Positions 1-8,193 of a stretch of 64,000 nucleotides of DNA are shown piece by piece. The position numbers were made by a program, and so were the translations under genes. The stretch lies in the NCBI RefSeq assembly GCF_011806425.1, contig NZ_JAATOV010000006.1, positions 267,732 through 331,731 of the forward strand, in the 5' to 3' direction. The stretch is from Thalassospira lucentensis. GTDB taxonomy: Bacteria; Pseudomonadota; Alphaproteobacteria; Rhodospirillales; Thalassospiraceae. Below the pieces are notes generated by a model, which did not search any database, was not told where the DNA came from, and saw nothing but the letters and a program-made list of their open reading frames with translations. Within the stretch, counting starts at the first letter, position 1. The number at the start of each line of letters is the position of its first letter.

Positions 1-1
1 C

Positions 2-541
2 CAGTCCCCCGTCCGCGAAGCCATCATGCGCCTTGAACAGGACGGATTGGTGGTGTCTTATCCGCAGTCGCGAACGGTCGTGACAAAGATTGATGTTGCG
101 CGCATTCGCGAAGAACATTTCTTGCGCGTTGCTGCCGAATGCGAAGCGGTTCGCCAATTGGCTGAAACCAAGGATTCAGCAGCCGTGATCAAGGCCAAGG
201 GTATTGTCAAAATGCAAGAAGCACTGGTTGGCGATATCGAACAGATTGATCTGTTCAAGCAGCTTGATGAAAGCTTCCACGCTGCCCTTTTTGATGGGGT
301 AAATCAGTCCAACCTGCATTTGCAGATTACAGCACGCAGTGGGCATCTCGAACGGGTGAGAAGCCTGGATTTACCACGCGCAGGCAAAATGTTTTCGGTT
401 TTAGAAGGCCACAAGGCAGTTATTGATGCCATCCAAGCTGGCGATGGCTATGGCGCGACCACCCAAATGCGAAAGCACCTTTCTGGGACGATGGAACGCT
501 TGCCCCAGATCATCGAAGAAAACAAAGAACTGTTTTCCTAA
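2..541 (+). CDS. GntR family (FCD/FadR-type) transcription regulator, 5'-truncated by window edge
   Basis: The reading frame is open from base 2, and the first residues (QSPVREAIMRLEQDGLV) are the end of a GntR winged helix-turn-helix, so the gene starts left of the window. The rest is a helical FCD ligand-binding domain with conserved Asp/His positions typical of its metal site (DESFHAAL, GHLERVR, EGHKAVIDA, MRKHLSG). Such proteins usually repress or activate genes for use of a small organic acid or amine. The gene converges with the TetR gene 40 bp downstream. The nearby flavoenzyme gene is a possible target, but that is inference. An internal ATG at 26 is not the true start. Confidence 0.9.
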   Translation, partial: QSPVREAIMRLEQDGLVVSYPQSRTVVTKIDVARIREEHFLRVAAECEAVRQLAETKDSAAVIKAKGIVKMQEALVGDIEQIDLFKQLDESFHAALFDGVNQSNLHLQITARSGHLERVRSLDLPRAGKMFSVLEGHKAVIDAIQAGDGYGATTQMRKHLSGTMERLPQIIEENKELFS

Positions 542-580
542 CCGTTCATTTCCCAGAAGTTTTGCCCAGACCGATAACGT

Positions 581-1210
581 TTATTCCGGTGTTGTTTGGT
601 GTCGGGCCAAAAACCGGTCGATTTCCCTTTTTGCGGGGGGCTGGCCGGTGAAAACCTCAACATATTCGGGAATGCGTTTAAGCCGCGTTTCTAGGTCTTC
701 TTGTGTCTGCATCGAAATATAGCCGATCTGAACAAGGTAGATCGTGCGTGCACGGACATCTGCCTGCTGTTCTGAATGGCCGAACTTCACAAACATGCGC
801 GATAGGGCCGAAAGACGTTCGTGATCTGCATTCTGGATTTCTTGTAAGATTTCCGGGGATTGCAGCGCCCAGCTTCGGACCGCAAATTCGAACTGCGAAT
901 CAAAAAGATCGTCATTCAGCCAACAATCCGTGACGTTTAGCATCGCTTCGGTCACTGTTTCGGCATAGGCGGTGGTTTGTTTGATGACATTCCCGGTGTT
1001 CTTTTCGCGCCACAGCGAAATCAGGGCATCAAGCAGCGCCTGACGATCCTTGAAAAACCAATAAAAGCTTGTCCGCGATAGATTAAGCTTTTTGGCAAGA
1101 AGCTGAATTTTGACGCTCTCAACGCCGGTTTCAAGCAGGGCGTCATACGCCGCCGTCAGCCAGACATCCGCGGAGCCACGCCAGCCGCCGCTGTTCATTT
1201 GTTGTTCCAT
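581..1210 (-). CDS. TetR family transcription regulator
   Basis: A 209-residue protein with an N-terminal TetR helix-turn-helix (residues about 10-60: WLTAAYDALLETGVESVKIQ, then LNLSRTSFYWFFKDRQALL) and a helical C-terminal ligand-binding region. It is divergent from the flavoenzyme gene at 1359, with about 150 bp between them that hold a sigma70-like promoter for that gene, so it may control it. Two ATG starts are possible (1210 and 1198); neither has a strong ribosome site. The ligand is unknown. Confidence 0.85.
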   Translation of the reverse strand: MEQQMNSGGWRGSADVWLTAAYDALLETGVESVKIQLLAKKLNLSRTSFYWFFKDRQALLDALISLWREKNTGNVIKQTTAYAETVTEAMLNVTDCWLNDDLFDSQFEFAVRSWALQSPEILQEIQNADHERLSALSRMFVKFGHSEQQADVRARTIYLVQIGYISMQTQEDLETRLKRIPEYVEVFTGQPPAKREIDRFLARHQTTPE

Positions 1211-1294
1211 GAAAAGGCATTTACCAAATTAACGAGAAAGCGGCAAGCAAGCTCAGCATTGCCAATTTAGAAATATACACTAGTGATCTTAAAA

Positions 1295-1323
1295 TTGACA
1301 TATCTGTACATTTGTTCTTATGG
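1295..1323 (+). promoter_or_regulatory. sigma70-like promoter of the flavoenzyme gene
   Basis: TTGACA (1295-1300), a 17-base spacer and TTATGG (1318-1323). Transcription would begin near 1330, after the ATG at 1320, which argues for translation starting at ATG 1359 (GGAG at 1347-1350, 8-base spacing). Confidence 0.5.
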
Positions 1324-1358
1324 TTGAGAAATGCGCGTTGGAAATTGGAGTTTCGCAA

Positions 1359-3395
1359 ATGTCCAAAGACCCTCTTCTTCAGCCTTATCAGCTTAAGCAT
1401 CTTACGCTTCGCAATCGCATCATCATGACATCCCATGAACCGGCATACCCGCAAGATGGCATGCCAAAGGAACGCTACCGCGCCTATCACGTTGAGCGCG
1501 CAAAGGGTGGGGTGGCAATGACCATGACGGCGGGGTCGGCGGCCGTATCGAAAGACAGCCCACCGGTTTTCAACAACCTTCTGGTTTATAAGGATGAGGT
1601 CGTGCCGTGGATGAAGGATATGACCGACGCCATCCACGAACAGGGTGCCGCGGTGATGATCCAACTCACCCATTTGGGTCGGCGGACACGTTGGGACAAA
1701 GGATACTGGTTACCCGTCGTATCGCCATCGCACAAACGCGAAGCCGCCCATCGGGCATTTCCCAAAAAGATGGAAGACTGGGATGTCGAGCGGATCATCA
1801 AGGATTATGCCGATGCCGCCGAACGCATGAAGGCGGGCGGCATGGACGGGATAGAGCTTCAAGCCTATGGCCATTTGATGGATCAGTTTTGGTCGCCTTT
1901 GACCAATGATCTTGATGGTCCATATGGCGGCAGTATGGATAATAGACTGCAATTTACATTCGATGTTTTGCGCGAAGTCCGCAAACGGGTTGGCCCCGAT
2001 TTCATTGTTGGGATGCGCTATACCGCCGATGAGGATATGGAAGGCGGGCTCACCAAAGAAGACGGTCTGACGATTTCTCAGCGCCTAAAAGACTGCGGCA
2101 TGATCGATTTTCTCAACGTGATCCGTGGTCATATTGATACCGATGCCGCCTTGACCGATGTGATCCCGATCCAAGGAATGTCAAATTCCCCGCATTTGGA
2201 TTTTGCTGGCGACATCCGTGCGGCCACAAACTTTCCAACCTTTCACGCGGCAAAGATCCCCGATGTTGCAACCGCACGCCATGCGATTGCGTCGGGCAAG
2301 GTCGATATGGTCGGCATGACACGCGCCCATATTACCGACCCGCACATCGTGCGCAAAATCATCGAAAACCGCGAAGATGATATTCGTCCCTGTGTTGGTG
2401 CGAACTATTGCCTTGATCGGATTTATCAAGGCGGATCGGCTTATTGCATTCATAACGCCGCGACGGGGCGTGAGTTGGACATGCCCCATCGTCTGGCACC
2501 GGCGCAAACCCGCAAAAAGGTCGTCATTATCGGAACTGGCCCCGCCGGGTTGGAGGCCGCGCGGGTTGCGGGCGAACGTGGCCATGATGTGGTTGTTTTC
2601 GAAGCCGCCGACAGGCCCGGTGGACAAATCCTGTTAACCGCCCAAAGCGAACGCCGAAAGGAAATGATCAGCATCATTGAATGGCGTATGAACCAGTGCG
2701 CGCAACATGACGTGACCTTCCGGTTTAATACCTGGGCAGAGGCCGATACGGTTCAGGCGGAAAATCCCGATGTGGTCATCGTCGCAACCGGTGGCCTGCC
2801 CGATACCGAGGTGCTGTCACGTGGCAACGATCTGGTCGTTTCCTCTTGGGATATTATTTCTGGCGATGTGAAGCCGGGCAGTAATGTTTTGGTATTTGAT
2901 GATGCCGGGGATCATGCGGGGCTTCAGGCGGCTGATCACATTGCGCAAACGGGCGCAAAAGTCGAAATCATGACCCCGGACCGTTCCTTTGCCCCGGAAG
3001 TCATGGCGATGAACCTTGTTCCTTATATGCGGTCCATGCAAAAGCTTGATGTGACATTTACTGTGACATATCGCCTTGAAGCGGTTGAAAAAGATGGCAA
3101 TCAACTTGTTGCCCATGTCGGAAGCGACTATGGCGGGGGTTCCAAGCAACGCAAAGTCGATCAGGTGGTTATCAACCACGGCACCATTCCACTTGATGAT
3201 CTGTATTTTGATCTGAAACCTTTGTCGTCAAACCATGGCGAGGTGTCGCATGATCAACTGATTACGGGGGGTCCCCAATCAGTCGTGCGCAATTCTGATG
3301 GATCATTCCAACTGTTTCGGATTGGCGATGCTGTGTCTGCGCGCAATACGCATGCCGCGATTTACGATGCGCTTCGTCTGCTTAAAGACATTTAA
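1359..3395 (+). CDS. Old-yellow-enzyme/trimethylamine-dehydrogenase-like oxidoreductase (FMN, Fe-S, FAD/NAD type)
   Basis: A 678-residue protein with the layout of trimethylamine dehydrogenase, 2,4-dienoyl-CoA reductase and N-methylproline demethylases. Residues about 1-340 are an FMN TIM barrel (QPYQLKHLTLRNRIIMTSHE, MIQLTHLGRRT, PYGGSMDNR). A cysteine cluster follows near residue 345, then an FAD/NAD(P)-binding region with the dinucleotide motif VIIGTGPAGLEAARVA. The cluster reads CVGANYC, then C363: the second of the four usual [4Fe-4S] cysteines is Ala348. My recollection of the stachydrine/proline-betaine demethylase branch is that it shares this change, which would suggest N-demethylation of a methylated amine. 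The substrate is not proven. The start was chosen at 1359 because of its ribosome site and the promoter position; ATG 1320 lies inside the -10 element. Confidence 0.85.
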   Translation: MSKDPLLQPYQLKHLTLRNRIIMTSHEPAYPQDGMPKERYRAYHVERAKGGVAMTMTAGSAAVSKDSPPVFNNLLVYKDEVVPWMKDMTDAIHEQGAAVMIQLTHLGRRTRWDKGYWLPVVSPSHKREAAHRAFPKKMEDWDVERIIKDYADAAERMKAGGMDGIELQAYGHLMDQFWSPLTNDLDGPYGGSMDNRLQFTFDVLREVRKRVGPDFIVGMRYTADEDMEGGLTKEDGLTISQRLKDCGMIDFLNVIRGHIDTDAALTDVIPIQGMSNSPHLDFAGDIRAATNFPTFHAAKIPDVATARHAIASGKVDMVGMTRAHITDPHIVRKIIENREDDIRPCVGANYCLDRIYQGGSAYCIHNAATGRELDMPHRLAPAQTRKKVVIIGTGPAGLEAARVAGERGHDVVVFEAADRPGGQILLTAQSERRKEMISIIEWRMNQCAQHDVTFRFNTWAEADTVQAENPDVVIVATGGLPDTEVLSRGNDLVVSSWDIISGDVKPGSNVLVFDDAGDHAGLQAADHIAQTGAKVEIMTPDRSFAPEVMAMNLVPYMRSMQKLDVTFTVTYRLEAVEKDGNQLVAHVGSDYGGGSKQRKVDQVVINHGTIPLDDLYFDLKPLSSNHGEVSHDQLITGGPQSVVRNSDGSFQLFRIGDAVSARNTHAAIYDALRLLKDI

Positions 3396-3409
3396 GACAG
3401 CGACTTTTG

Positions 3410-3475
3410 GCGTGCCGCAAAGCGAAAAACCGTCTGCAAATCATATGCAGGATGGTTGCAGCATTTGCGGCACGC
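3410..3475. repeat. 12-bp perfect inverted repeat between convergent genes
   Basis: GCGTGCCGCAAA (3410-3421) is repeated as its exact complement TTTGCGGCACGC (3464-3475). A smaller hairpin (CTGCA/TGCAG) lies inside. The element fills the gap between the converging flavoenzyme and SDR genes, and it may act as a two-way transcription attenuator although there is no long T run. Confidence 0.6.
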
Positions 3476-3482
3476 GGGTTTG

Positions 3483-4322
3483 TCAGTTGCTTTCCTGAGC
3501 GTCCCAAACGCCCGTTTTTGCGACATTGCTGGCATAGGTACCAAATGATTTCGGTGCGCGGCCAAGAATGCGTTGAACGTCATCGGTTGGCGCGCTGTTG
3601 CGGCCATCAAGCACCTCTGAAAACAGATAACGAATTAAGTCCCGGCCGTCGTCGGGCACACCATCCATGACAAGTCCCATGTCGAGTTGCTCCAGCGTGA
3701 TCGGGTGAAATACGATATCGCGCTTGGCCGCATTGGCGATGATGGCGGTGGCCTCGGCAAAGGTCAGGGCTTCTGCGCCGGAAAGGGTATAGTTTTTACC
3801 GATGTGGGCTGGGTTCAGAAGGGCTTCGACCGCGCAATCGGCGATATCATCGGTGTCAATAAACGGCTCTGGCGTGTTGCCTGCCGGAAGGGCAAGTGTG
3901 CCTTGAATTAGGTAAGGCAGGAAAAAATCTTCGCTGAAATTTTGGAAGAACCAGTTGGCGCGCAAAATGGTCCAATCTGCACCTGATGTGCGAAGGGCGT
4001 CTTCTGCATCTTCGGCGGCTTCTTCGCCGCGACCTGATAACATTACAAGGTGTTTGACGCCGTGGCTTACGGCACGTTTCGCAAAATCGGCAATGATTTT
4101 ATCTGATCCTGGAACCGCCAGGTCGGGCTGAAACGTGACATACACCGCATCAATATTAGGAAGAACGGCATCCCAAGTATCAGGCTTTGTCCAATCAAAG
4201 GCGGGGGTGGTGCTGCGTGAAACGGCAACAACTGAATGGCCAAGCTTTTGAAGTTTTTCGGCGACGCGACGGCCGGTTTTGGCGGTTGCACCAAGAACAA
4301 GAAAGCGCGGCTTTTGTGACAT
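3483..4322 (-). CDS. NmrA/QOR2-like NAD(P)-binding SDR-type protein
   Basis: A 279-residue protein of the atypical short-chain dehydrogenase group. The N-terminus has a Rossmann strand and glycine motif (FLVLGATAKTGRRVAEKL), and the middle has HLVMLSGRG and ILRANWFFQNF, as in NmrA-like and quinone-oxidoreductase-2-like proteins. No canonical Tyr-x3-Lys catalytic pair is evident, so it may be a redox sensor or a quinone reductase. The start has a good ribosome site (AGGAGA, 8 bases). It is divergent from the TetR gene at 4486, whose likely operator lies just downstream of this gene's -10 box. Confidence 0.8.
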   Translation of the reverse strand: MSQKPRFLVLGATAKTGRRVAEKLQKLGHSVVAVSRSTTPAFDWTKPDTWDAVLPNIDAVYVTFQPDLAVPGSDKIIADFAKRAVSHGVKHLVMLSGRGEEAAEDAEDALRTSGADWTILRANWFFQNFSEDFFLPYLIQGTLALPAGNTPEPFIDTDDIADCAVEALLNPAHIGKNYTLSGAEALTFAEATAIIANAAKRDIVFHPITLEQLDMGLVMDGVPDDGRDLIRYLFSEVLDGRNSAPTDDVQRILGRAPKSFGTYASNVAKTGVWDAQESN

Positions 4323-4350
4323 ATTACAAATCTCCTGAGGAAAGGTTATG

Positions 4351-4371
4351 AATGTGAGTAATCCTCACATT
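4351..4371. promoter_or_regulatory. Likely TetR operator: 8-bp inverted repeat
   Basis: AATGTGAG (4351-4358), a 5-base spacer and CTCACATT (4364-4371). It lies between the -10 box and the start codon of the minus-strand SDR gene and upstream of the divergent TetR gene. Confidence 0.55.
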
Positions 4372-4379
4372 TGCCAAAT

Positions 4380-4408
4380 GTGATAAATCCTCGTATTTTA
4401 TTCGTCAA
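4380..4408 (-). promoter_or_regulatory. sigma70-like promoter of the SDR gene
   Basis: On the minus strand: TTGACG (4408-4403), a 17-base spacer and TATCAC (4385-4380). The inverted repeat at 4351-4371 would cover the transcription start. Confidence 0.5.
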
Positions 4409-4485
4409 GAGATTCGATGAATGACAGGTTGTTGATGCTTGGCTAAAACCGATACGATCAACTGGTCAAAACAGGACGTAACCAT

Positions 4486-5115
4486 TTGCCCGATAACGCA
4501 AAAAAGATGCGCCGCGCACCGACACAAAAAAGAAGCCGCGAACGTGTGCAAAACATCCTGAAGGTGGCATGTGATTTAATCGCGGCACAGGGAAGTGACG
4601 GCATGAAGATGGGGGAACTGGCGCAAAAGGCCGGAGTCTCCATCGGATCGCTGTATCAATATTTTCCCGACAAGGCATCGGTCATTCATGCGCTTGCCGA
4701 TCGCTATAACGATGAATCGCGCCATTGCATCGAAGAAGCCTTTTCGCAGGTGACTTCCGGCCAGACTTTGATCACGGCATTTGATCAACTGATCGATATC
4801 TATTTCGACCTGTTTTTGGCCGAGCCGGTGATTTGCGATATTTGGACAGGGACGCAAGCCGATAAAACCCTGCGTGATATGGAACTTGAAGTCAGTCGTG
4901 AAAATGGCGCACTGCTGGCCCGGAAAATTACGCAGCTTCGCGGCGATCAAACCATTCAGGCATCGGTTTCGGCGCGCTGTTTGCTAATTATGAATATGGG
5001 CGAAGCCACCATGCGATTGGCAATTTCTGTCCCCTTGGAAGAGGGACGCGAAATCGTTGCCAGTTACAAGCGCATGGTGCGCAGTGAAATCACCGATATG
5101 CTTGGCGCAAAATAG
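4486..5115 (+). CDS. TetR family transcription regulator
   Basis: A 209-residue protein with a clear TetR DNA-binding domain (TQKRSRERVQNILKVACDLI, then GVSIGSLYQYFPDKASVI) and a helical C-terminal domain. It is divergent from the SDR gene and probably represses it through the inverted repeat at 4351-4371 (inference). The TTG at 4486 is preferred as start because a GGA lies about 10 bases upstream; the next in-frame ATG at 4507 has no ribosome site. Confidence 0.85.
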   Translation: MPDNAKKMRRAPTQKRSRERVQNILKVACDLIAAQGSDGMKMGELAQKAGVSIGSLYQYFPDKASVIHALADRYNDESRHCIEEAFSQVTSGQTLITAFDQLIDIYFDLFLAEPVICDIWTGTQADKTLRDMELEVSRENGALLARKITQLRGDQTIQASVSARCLLIMNMGEATMRLAISVPLEEGREIVASYKRMVRSEITDMLGAK

Positions 5116-5148
5116 AATTTCGGGACGTCACCCTTGGTTCAAGCCTTG

Positions 5149-6219
5149 CTATGCCGTCGGTGACTTAAAGGGCTGGGGGCTCGGTCGTCCAAGCAGGAAA
5201 CCTTGGACATAATCGACTTTGTGCTCGGCCAGGAATTCAAGTTCTTCCTGACGTTCAATACCCTCGGCGACGACTTCTATGCCAAGCTGTTTGGCAAGAT
5301 CAATCAACTTGCTCACGATGGCCTGTTTGTAGCTGTCATGATCAACATGATCGATCAGCTCGCGGTCAATTTTGATAATGTCCGGACGCAGATCCGGCAG
5401 CATATTCAACGTCGAATAGCCCGATCCGATATCATCAAGGGCCACTCTAAATCCGGAATCTCGGTACGATCTCAGGATGGTGCCAAGGTGGGCTGTGCTG
5501 CGGATTTTCTCGGTTTCGATAACTTCAAAAATGACGTTGTTACGATCAAGCCCGCATTCTTCGACCACGTCAATGGTTGAGCGCAGGCAAAAATCCGGGT
5601 CATAGATTGAACTTGGCGTAAAGTTGATAAACAGGTTGCCATCCACCTTGGCCTGATGGGCATTGCGCACGTTTGCAGCGCGTGCCGCCCGGTCAAGTTG
5701 GAACAGCAATGTCGCGGAATGTGCTGCACCAAACAGCACCCCGGGACTTATTTCGCTTCCATCGGGGGCAACCCCGCGCAAAAGACATTCATGCCCGTAT
5801 GGCGTTGTCAGGTCATTGATCGGAAAGATCGGTTGAAAGGCCGAATTAAGTCGGTTTTCACGCAAAAGATCGCCAAGCCATTCTGCGCCAAGTGCTGCAC
5901 GGATCGCGCTTAAACTTGTGATGCGGCCAATATCGTCAATTTCTGGTGACGTGTTTGGCGCCATAATCAGGGCTTTGGTTTCAGACAATTCTTCGGGCAG
6001 CAGGTCTTTGGAAACTGCGTCAATCAGGTCGCGAAATCCCGGACGGGAATAGTTGATTGTTAATGTGACGGCGGACTCTGTTTTGGACACCGGCAGATTG
6101 ATCAACTTGGCGGCGGCCAGGATCTTGCCCGTAACGTGTGCGACCGGTGGCCACAAAAACAACTGGCCTTCTTTCGGGGTCGTTTCCGGAATGGAATCAC
6201 ACTTTGGGCAATAGGTCAT
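5149..6219 (-). CDS. EAL-domain cyclic-di-GMP phosphodiesterase
   Basis: A 356-residue protein without membrane segments. Residues about 115-350 form an EAL domain that hydrolyses cyclic di-GMP to pGpG. The signature residues are present: E134 in HECLLRG (the EAL triplet reads ECL), N199 in FINF, E222, D252-D253 in LDDIGSG, K273 in KIDR, E309 in AEGIE and Q339 in VQGFLLGRP, so it is probably active. The N-terminal 110 residues begin with a CPKC pair that could bind zinc or act as a redox switch; I do not recognise that part. The start has GGAG 8 bases upstream. Confidence 0.9.
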   Translation of the reverse strand: MTYCPKCDSIPETTPKEGQLFLWPPVAHVTGKILAAAKLINLPVSKTESAVTLTINYSRPGFRDLIDAVSKDLLPEELSETKALIMAPNTSPEIDDIGRITSLSAIRAALGAEWLGDLLRENRLNSAFQPIFPINDLTTPYGHECLLRGVAPDGSEISPGVLFGAAHSATLLFQLDRAARAANVRNAHQAKVDGNLFINFTPSSIYDPDFCLRSTIDVVEECGLDRNNVIFEVIETEKIRSTAHLGTILRSYRDSGFRVALDDIGSGYSTLNMLPDLRPDIIKIDRELIDHVDHDSYKQAIVSKLIDLAKQLGIEVVAEGIERQEELEFLAEHKVDYVQGFLLGRPSPQPFKSPTA

Positions 6220-6410
6220 CTGGTTCGCTCCGGCATCGTTTGCCCGTAAGAGATTGAAAGAAAATACAGATCAGGTGGCAATTTCGCCGTGTCGCAATTG
6301 CAGTATGTGGCAATCGTTAGTGACCGTTGCGAGCCCGCAATTTCAAAAAATACTATTTTCATAGGAATAAATGACGTCATCCGCGACGTCAAACATCGGA
6401 CAAAAATCAG

Positions 6411-8096
6411 TCAAATATCGATGGTGAACAAATCGATCGTTTGCGTCCGGCCCCGAATATCAAACGTCCCAAGGTCACGAAACGCGATCCCGTCTTCCTC
6501 AATCGCACCACAAAGGGCCTTTGTCGTTGCACTGATCAGGATTTCGGTGCGGGTTTCCTTGTTCATGTTTTCCAATCGGGATGCCAAATTGGCCGCGTCC
6601 CCCTGAATGGTGAAATCGACCCGGTCGCGCGATCCGACCGGCCCAGCAACCACCGGCCCGGTATGAATGCCAATTCTGGTTTTAATTTTCTGACCGCCGG
6701 CAAAGACGTGATCACGGCTAAGCTTTTGCATGGCAATGCCTGCGCGCACAGCATTGGCGGCATGATCTGGATCATCATGGACAACGTTAAATGCCGCATG
6801 CAGGGCATCACCAACATAGTTCAGAACCGCCCCGCCGTGATCGCGGATCGGGGCGTTGACCAGATCAAAATATTCATTCAGCAATGAAATAACTTGGGCT
6901 GGTTCAAGTTGTTCTGCCATACGGGTAAAGCCACTGATATCGGTGAACATCACCGTGGCATAGCGAAGTTCCCCACCAGCACGTGGGTCGGCGTTGCGTT
7001 CACGTTCCATCGCCAGATGAACCACATCCTGACTGACATACCGTTCAAACGCGCGGCGCATGCGGTCCTTTTCAGATAGGCCGTCCGCCATACGGTTAAA
7101 TTCAAACGCAAGTTTGCCTGCTTCGTCGTCGCTTGTGACGGCGATGCGGGTATCGACCTTGCCTTGCCTAATATCACGCACTGCCTCGGTCAGGCGGCCG
7201 ATTGGTGATGTCAGGGTGCGGGTGATGAAATACAGGCACAAGACGGCGGCGGTTTCGGTGGCGATCACATCCAAAATCACCGCCTGTTGAACGGTTAAAC
7301 CCTGCGTGGCGCGAATTTCACGAAACACTGTTAAGTCCAACAAAATCGCCAGCGATGAAATCAAGGTCAGGGCCAAAATCACAACCGCCAACCGATAGCC
7401 AATTCGCGCCCGACCCGGACGGAAATTAAATCCCCACTTGGTATGGATATCGTGCTTGATGGTTTCGCAGCACGCCGCGGCTGCAAAGAAGGCATAAATG
7501 GCAAAATGCGCCGCATAGGCAAACGCGAACCACAGGCTGCCATATAGTTTGGTGATGGCGGGAACCTGTTCAGACAATTCAGGATTGGTGTTAAAAACGC
7601 CCAATCCAAACGCCGAAACAGAATAGATCACACCCACGACAAACGCCCAAATCGACGATACCAATGCCAAGTGGCGCAACCGTCTTACACCCGGGCCGAT
7701 GCGTTGCCGGGTGTCGGTGTTTAAGCCGGTAATCAGGTGACTAATGGGACGAAACAATACCCACGCACCAAGCGCGTTTAGACCGACCAAGATCGTGATG
7801 TTAACAAGTGCCGCGCGCCAAATCAGCGATGTATTGCCAGAAATCAGCACATAGGCCCCGGAAAAACACACATCAATGATCGCCATCCCGATCAGGGCAC
7901 GGATATAGCGCAGCACAAATGGCGTTGCGGGCGCAGCTGACCAATACCGATGGTCTGTATCGGCGTCTTTATTGCGATTGGCCTTGCGCGCAATGTCATC
8001 CGTGATGTGCGGATCGCCTGTGTTTAAGTTTTTGTCGATGGTGCGTGTGTCCTGTGGCACGGCTTTTCCAATCGTTTTCTTTTCATACGATACCAC
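6411..8096 (-). CDS. Membrane class III adenylate/guanylate cyclase with HAMP domain
   Basis: A 561-residue protein. About six membrane segments lie between residues 60 and 292, followed by a HAMP linker (about 289-345) and a class III nucleotide cyclase domain (about 375-555). The two metal-binding aspartates are visible in VMFTDISGF (D386) and NYVGD (D430), and the later QGDAANLASRLE motif is typical of the family. It should make cAMP (or cGMP) in response to a membrane signal. The start is GTG at 8096 with a weak ribosome site, so the N-terminus is uncertain. It is divergent from the AraC gene, 97 bp away. Confidence 0.88.
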   Translation of the reverse strand: MVSYEKKTIGKAVPQDTRTIDKNLNTGDPHITDDIARKANRNKDADTDHRYWSAAPATPFVLRYIRALIGMAIIDVCFSGAYVLISGNTSLIWRAALVNITILVGLNALGAWVLFRPISHLITGLNTDTRQRIGPGVRRLRHLALVSSIWAFVVGVIYSVSAFGLGVFNTNPELSEQVPAITKLYGSLWFAFAYAAHFAIYAFFAAAACCETIKHDIHTKWGFNFRPGRARIGYRLAVVILALTLISSLAILLDLTVFREIRATQGLTVQQAVILDVIATETAAVLCLYFITRTLTSPIGRLTEAVRDIRQGKVDTRIAVTSDDEAGKLAFEFNRMADGLSEKDRMRRAFERYVSQDVVHLAMERERNADPRAGGELRYATVMFTDISGFTRMAEQLEPAQVISLLNEYFDLVNAPIRDHGGAVLNYVGDALHAAFNVVHDDPDHAANAVRAGIAMQKLSRDHVFAGGQKIKTRIGIHTGPVVAGPVGSRDRVDFTIQGDAANLASRLENMNKETRTEILISATTKALCGAIEEDGIAFRDLGTFDIRGRTQTIDLFTIDI

Positions 8097-8193
8097 AGGT
8101 CGTCAGGTTCATTTTACCGCGATCACATCGCTGAAAGTCTGGTTGGCACGCCACGTTTCCATATCTATGATGCGCCAGGGAGAACGCGACATC

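Noticed and set aside
1320..1358. Upstream ATG start for the flavoenzyme gene
   Set aside because: It overlaps the predicted -10 box and has no ribosome site; ATG 1359 has GGAG at 8 bases.
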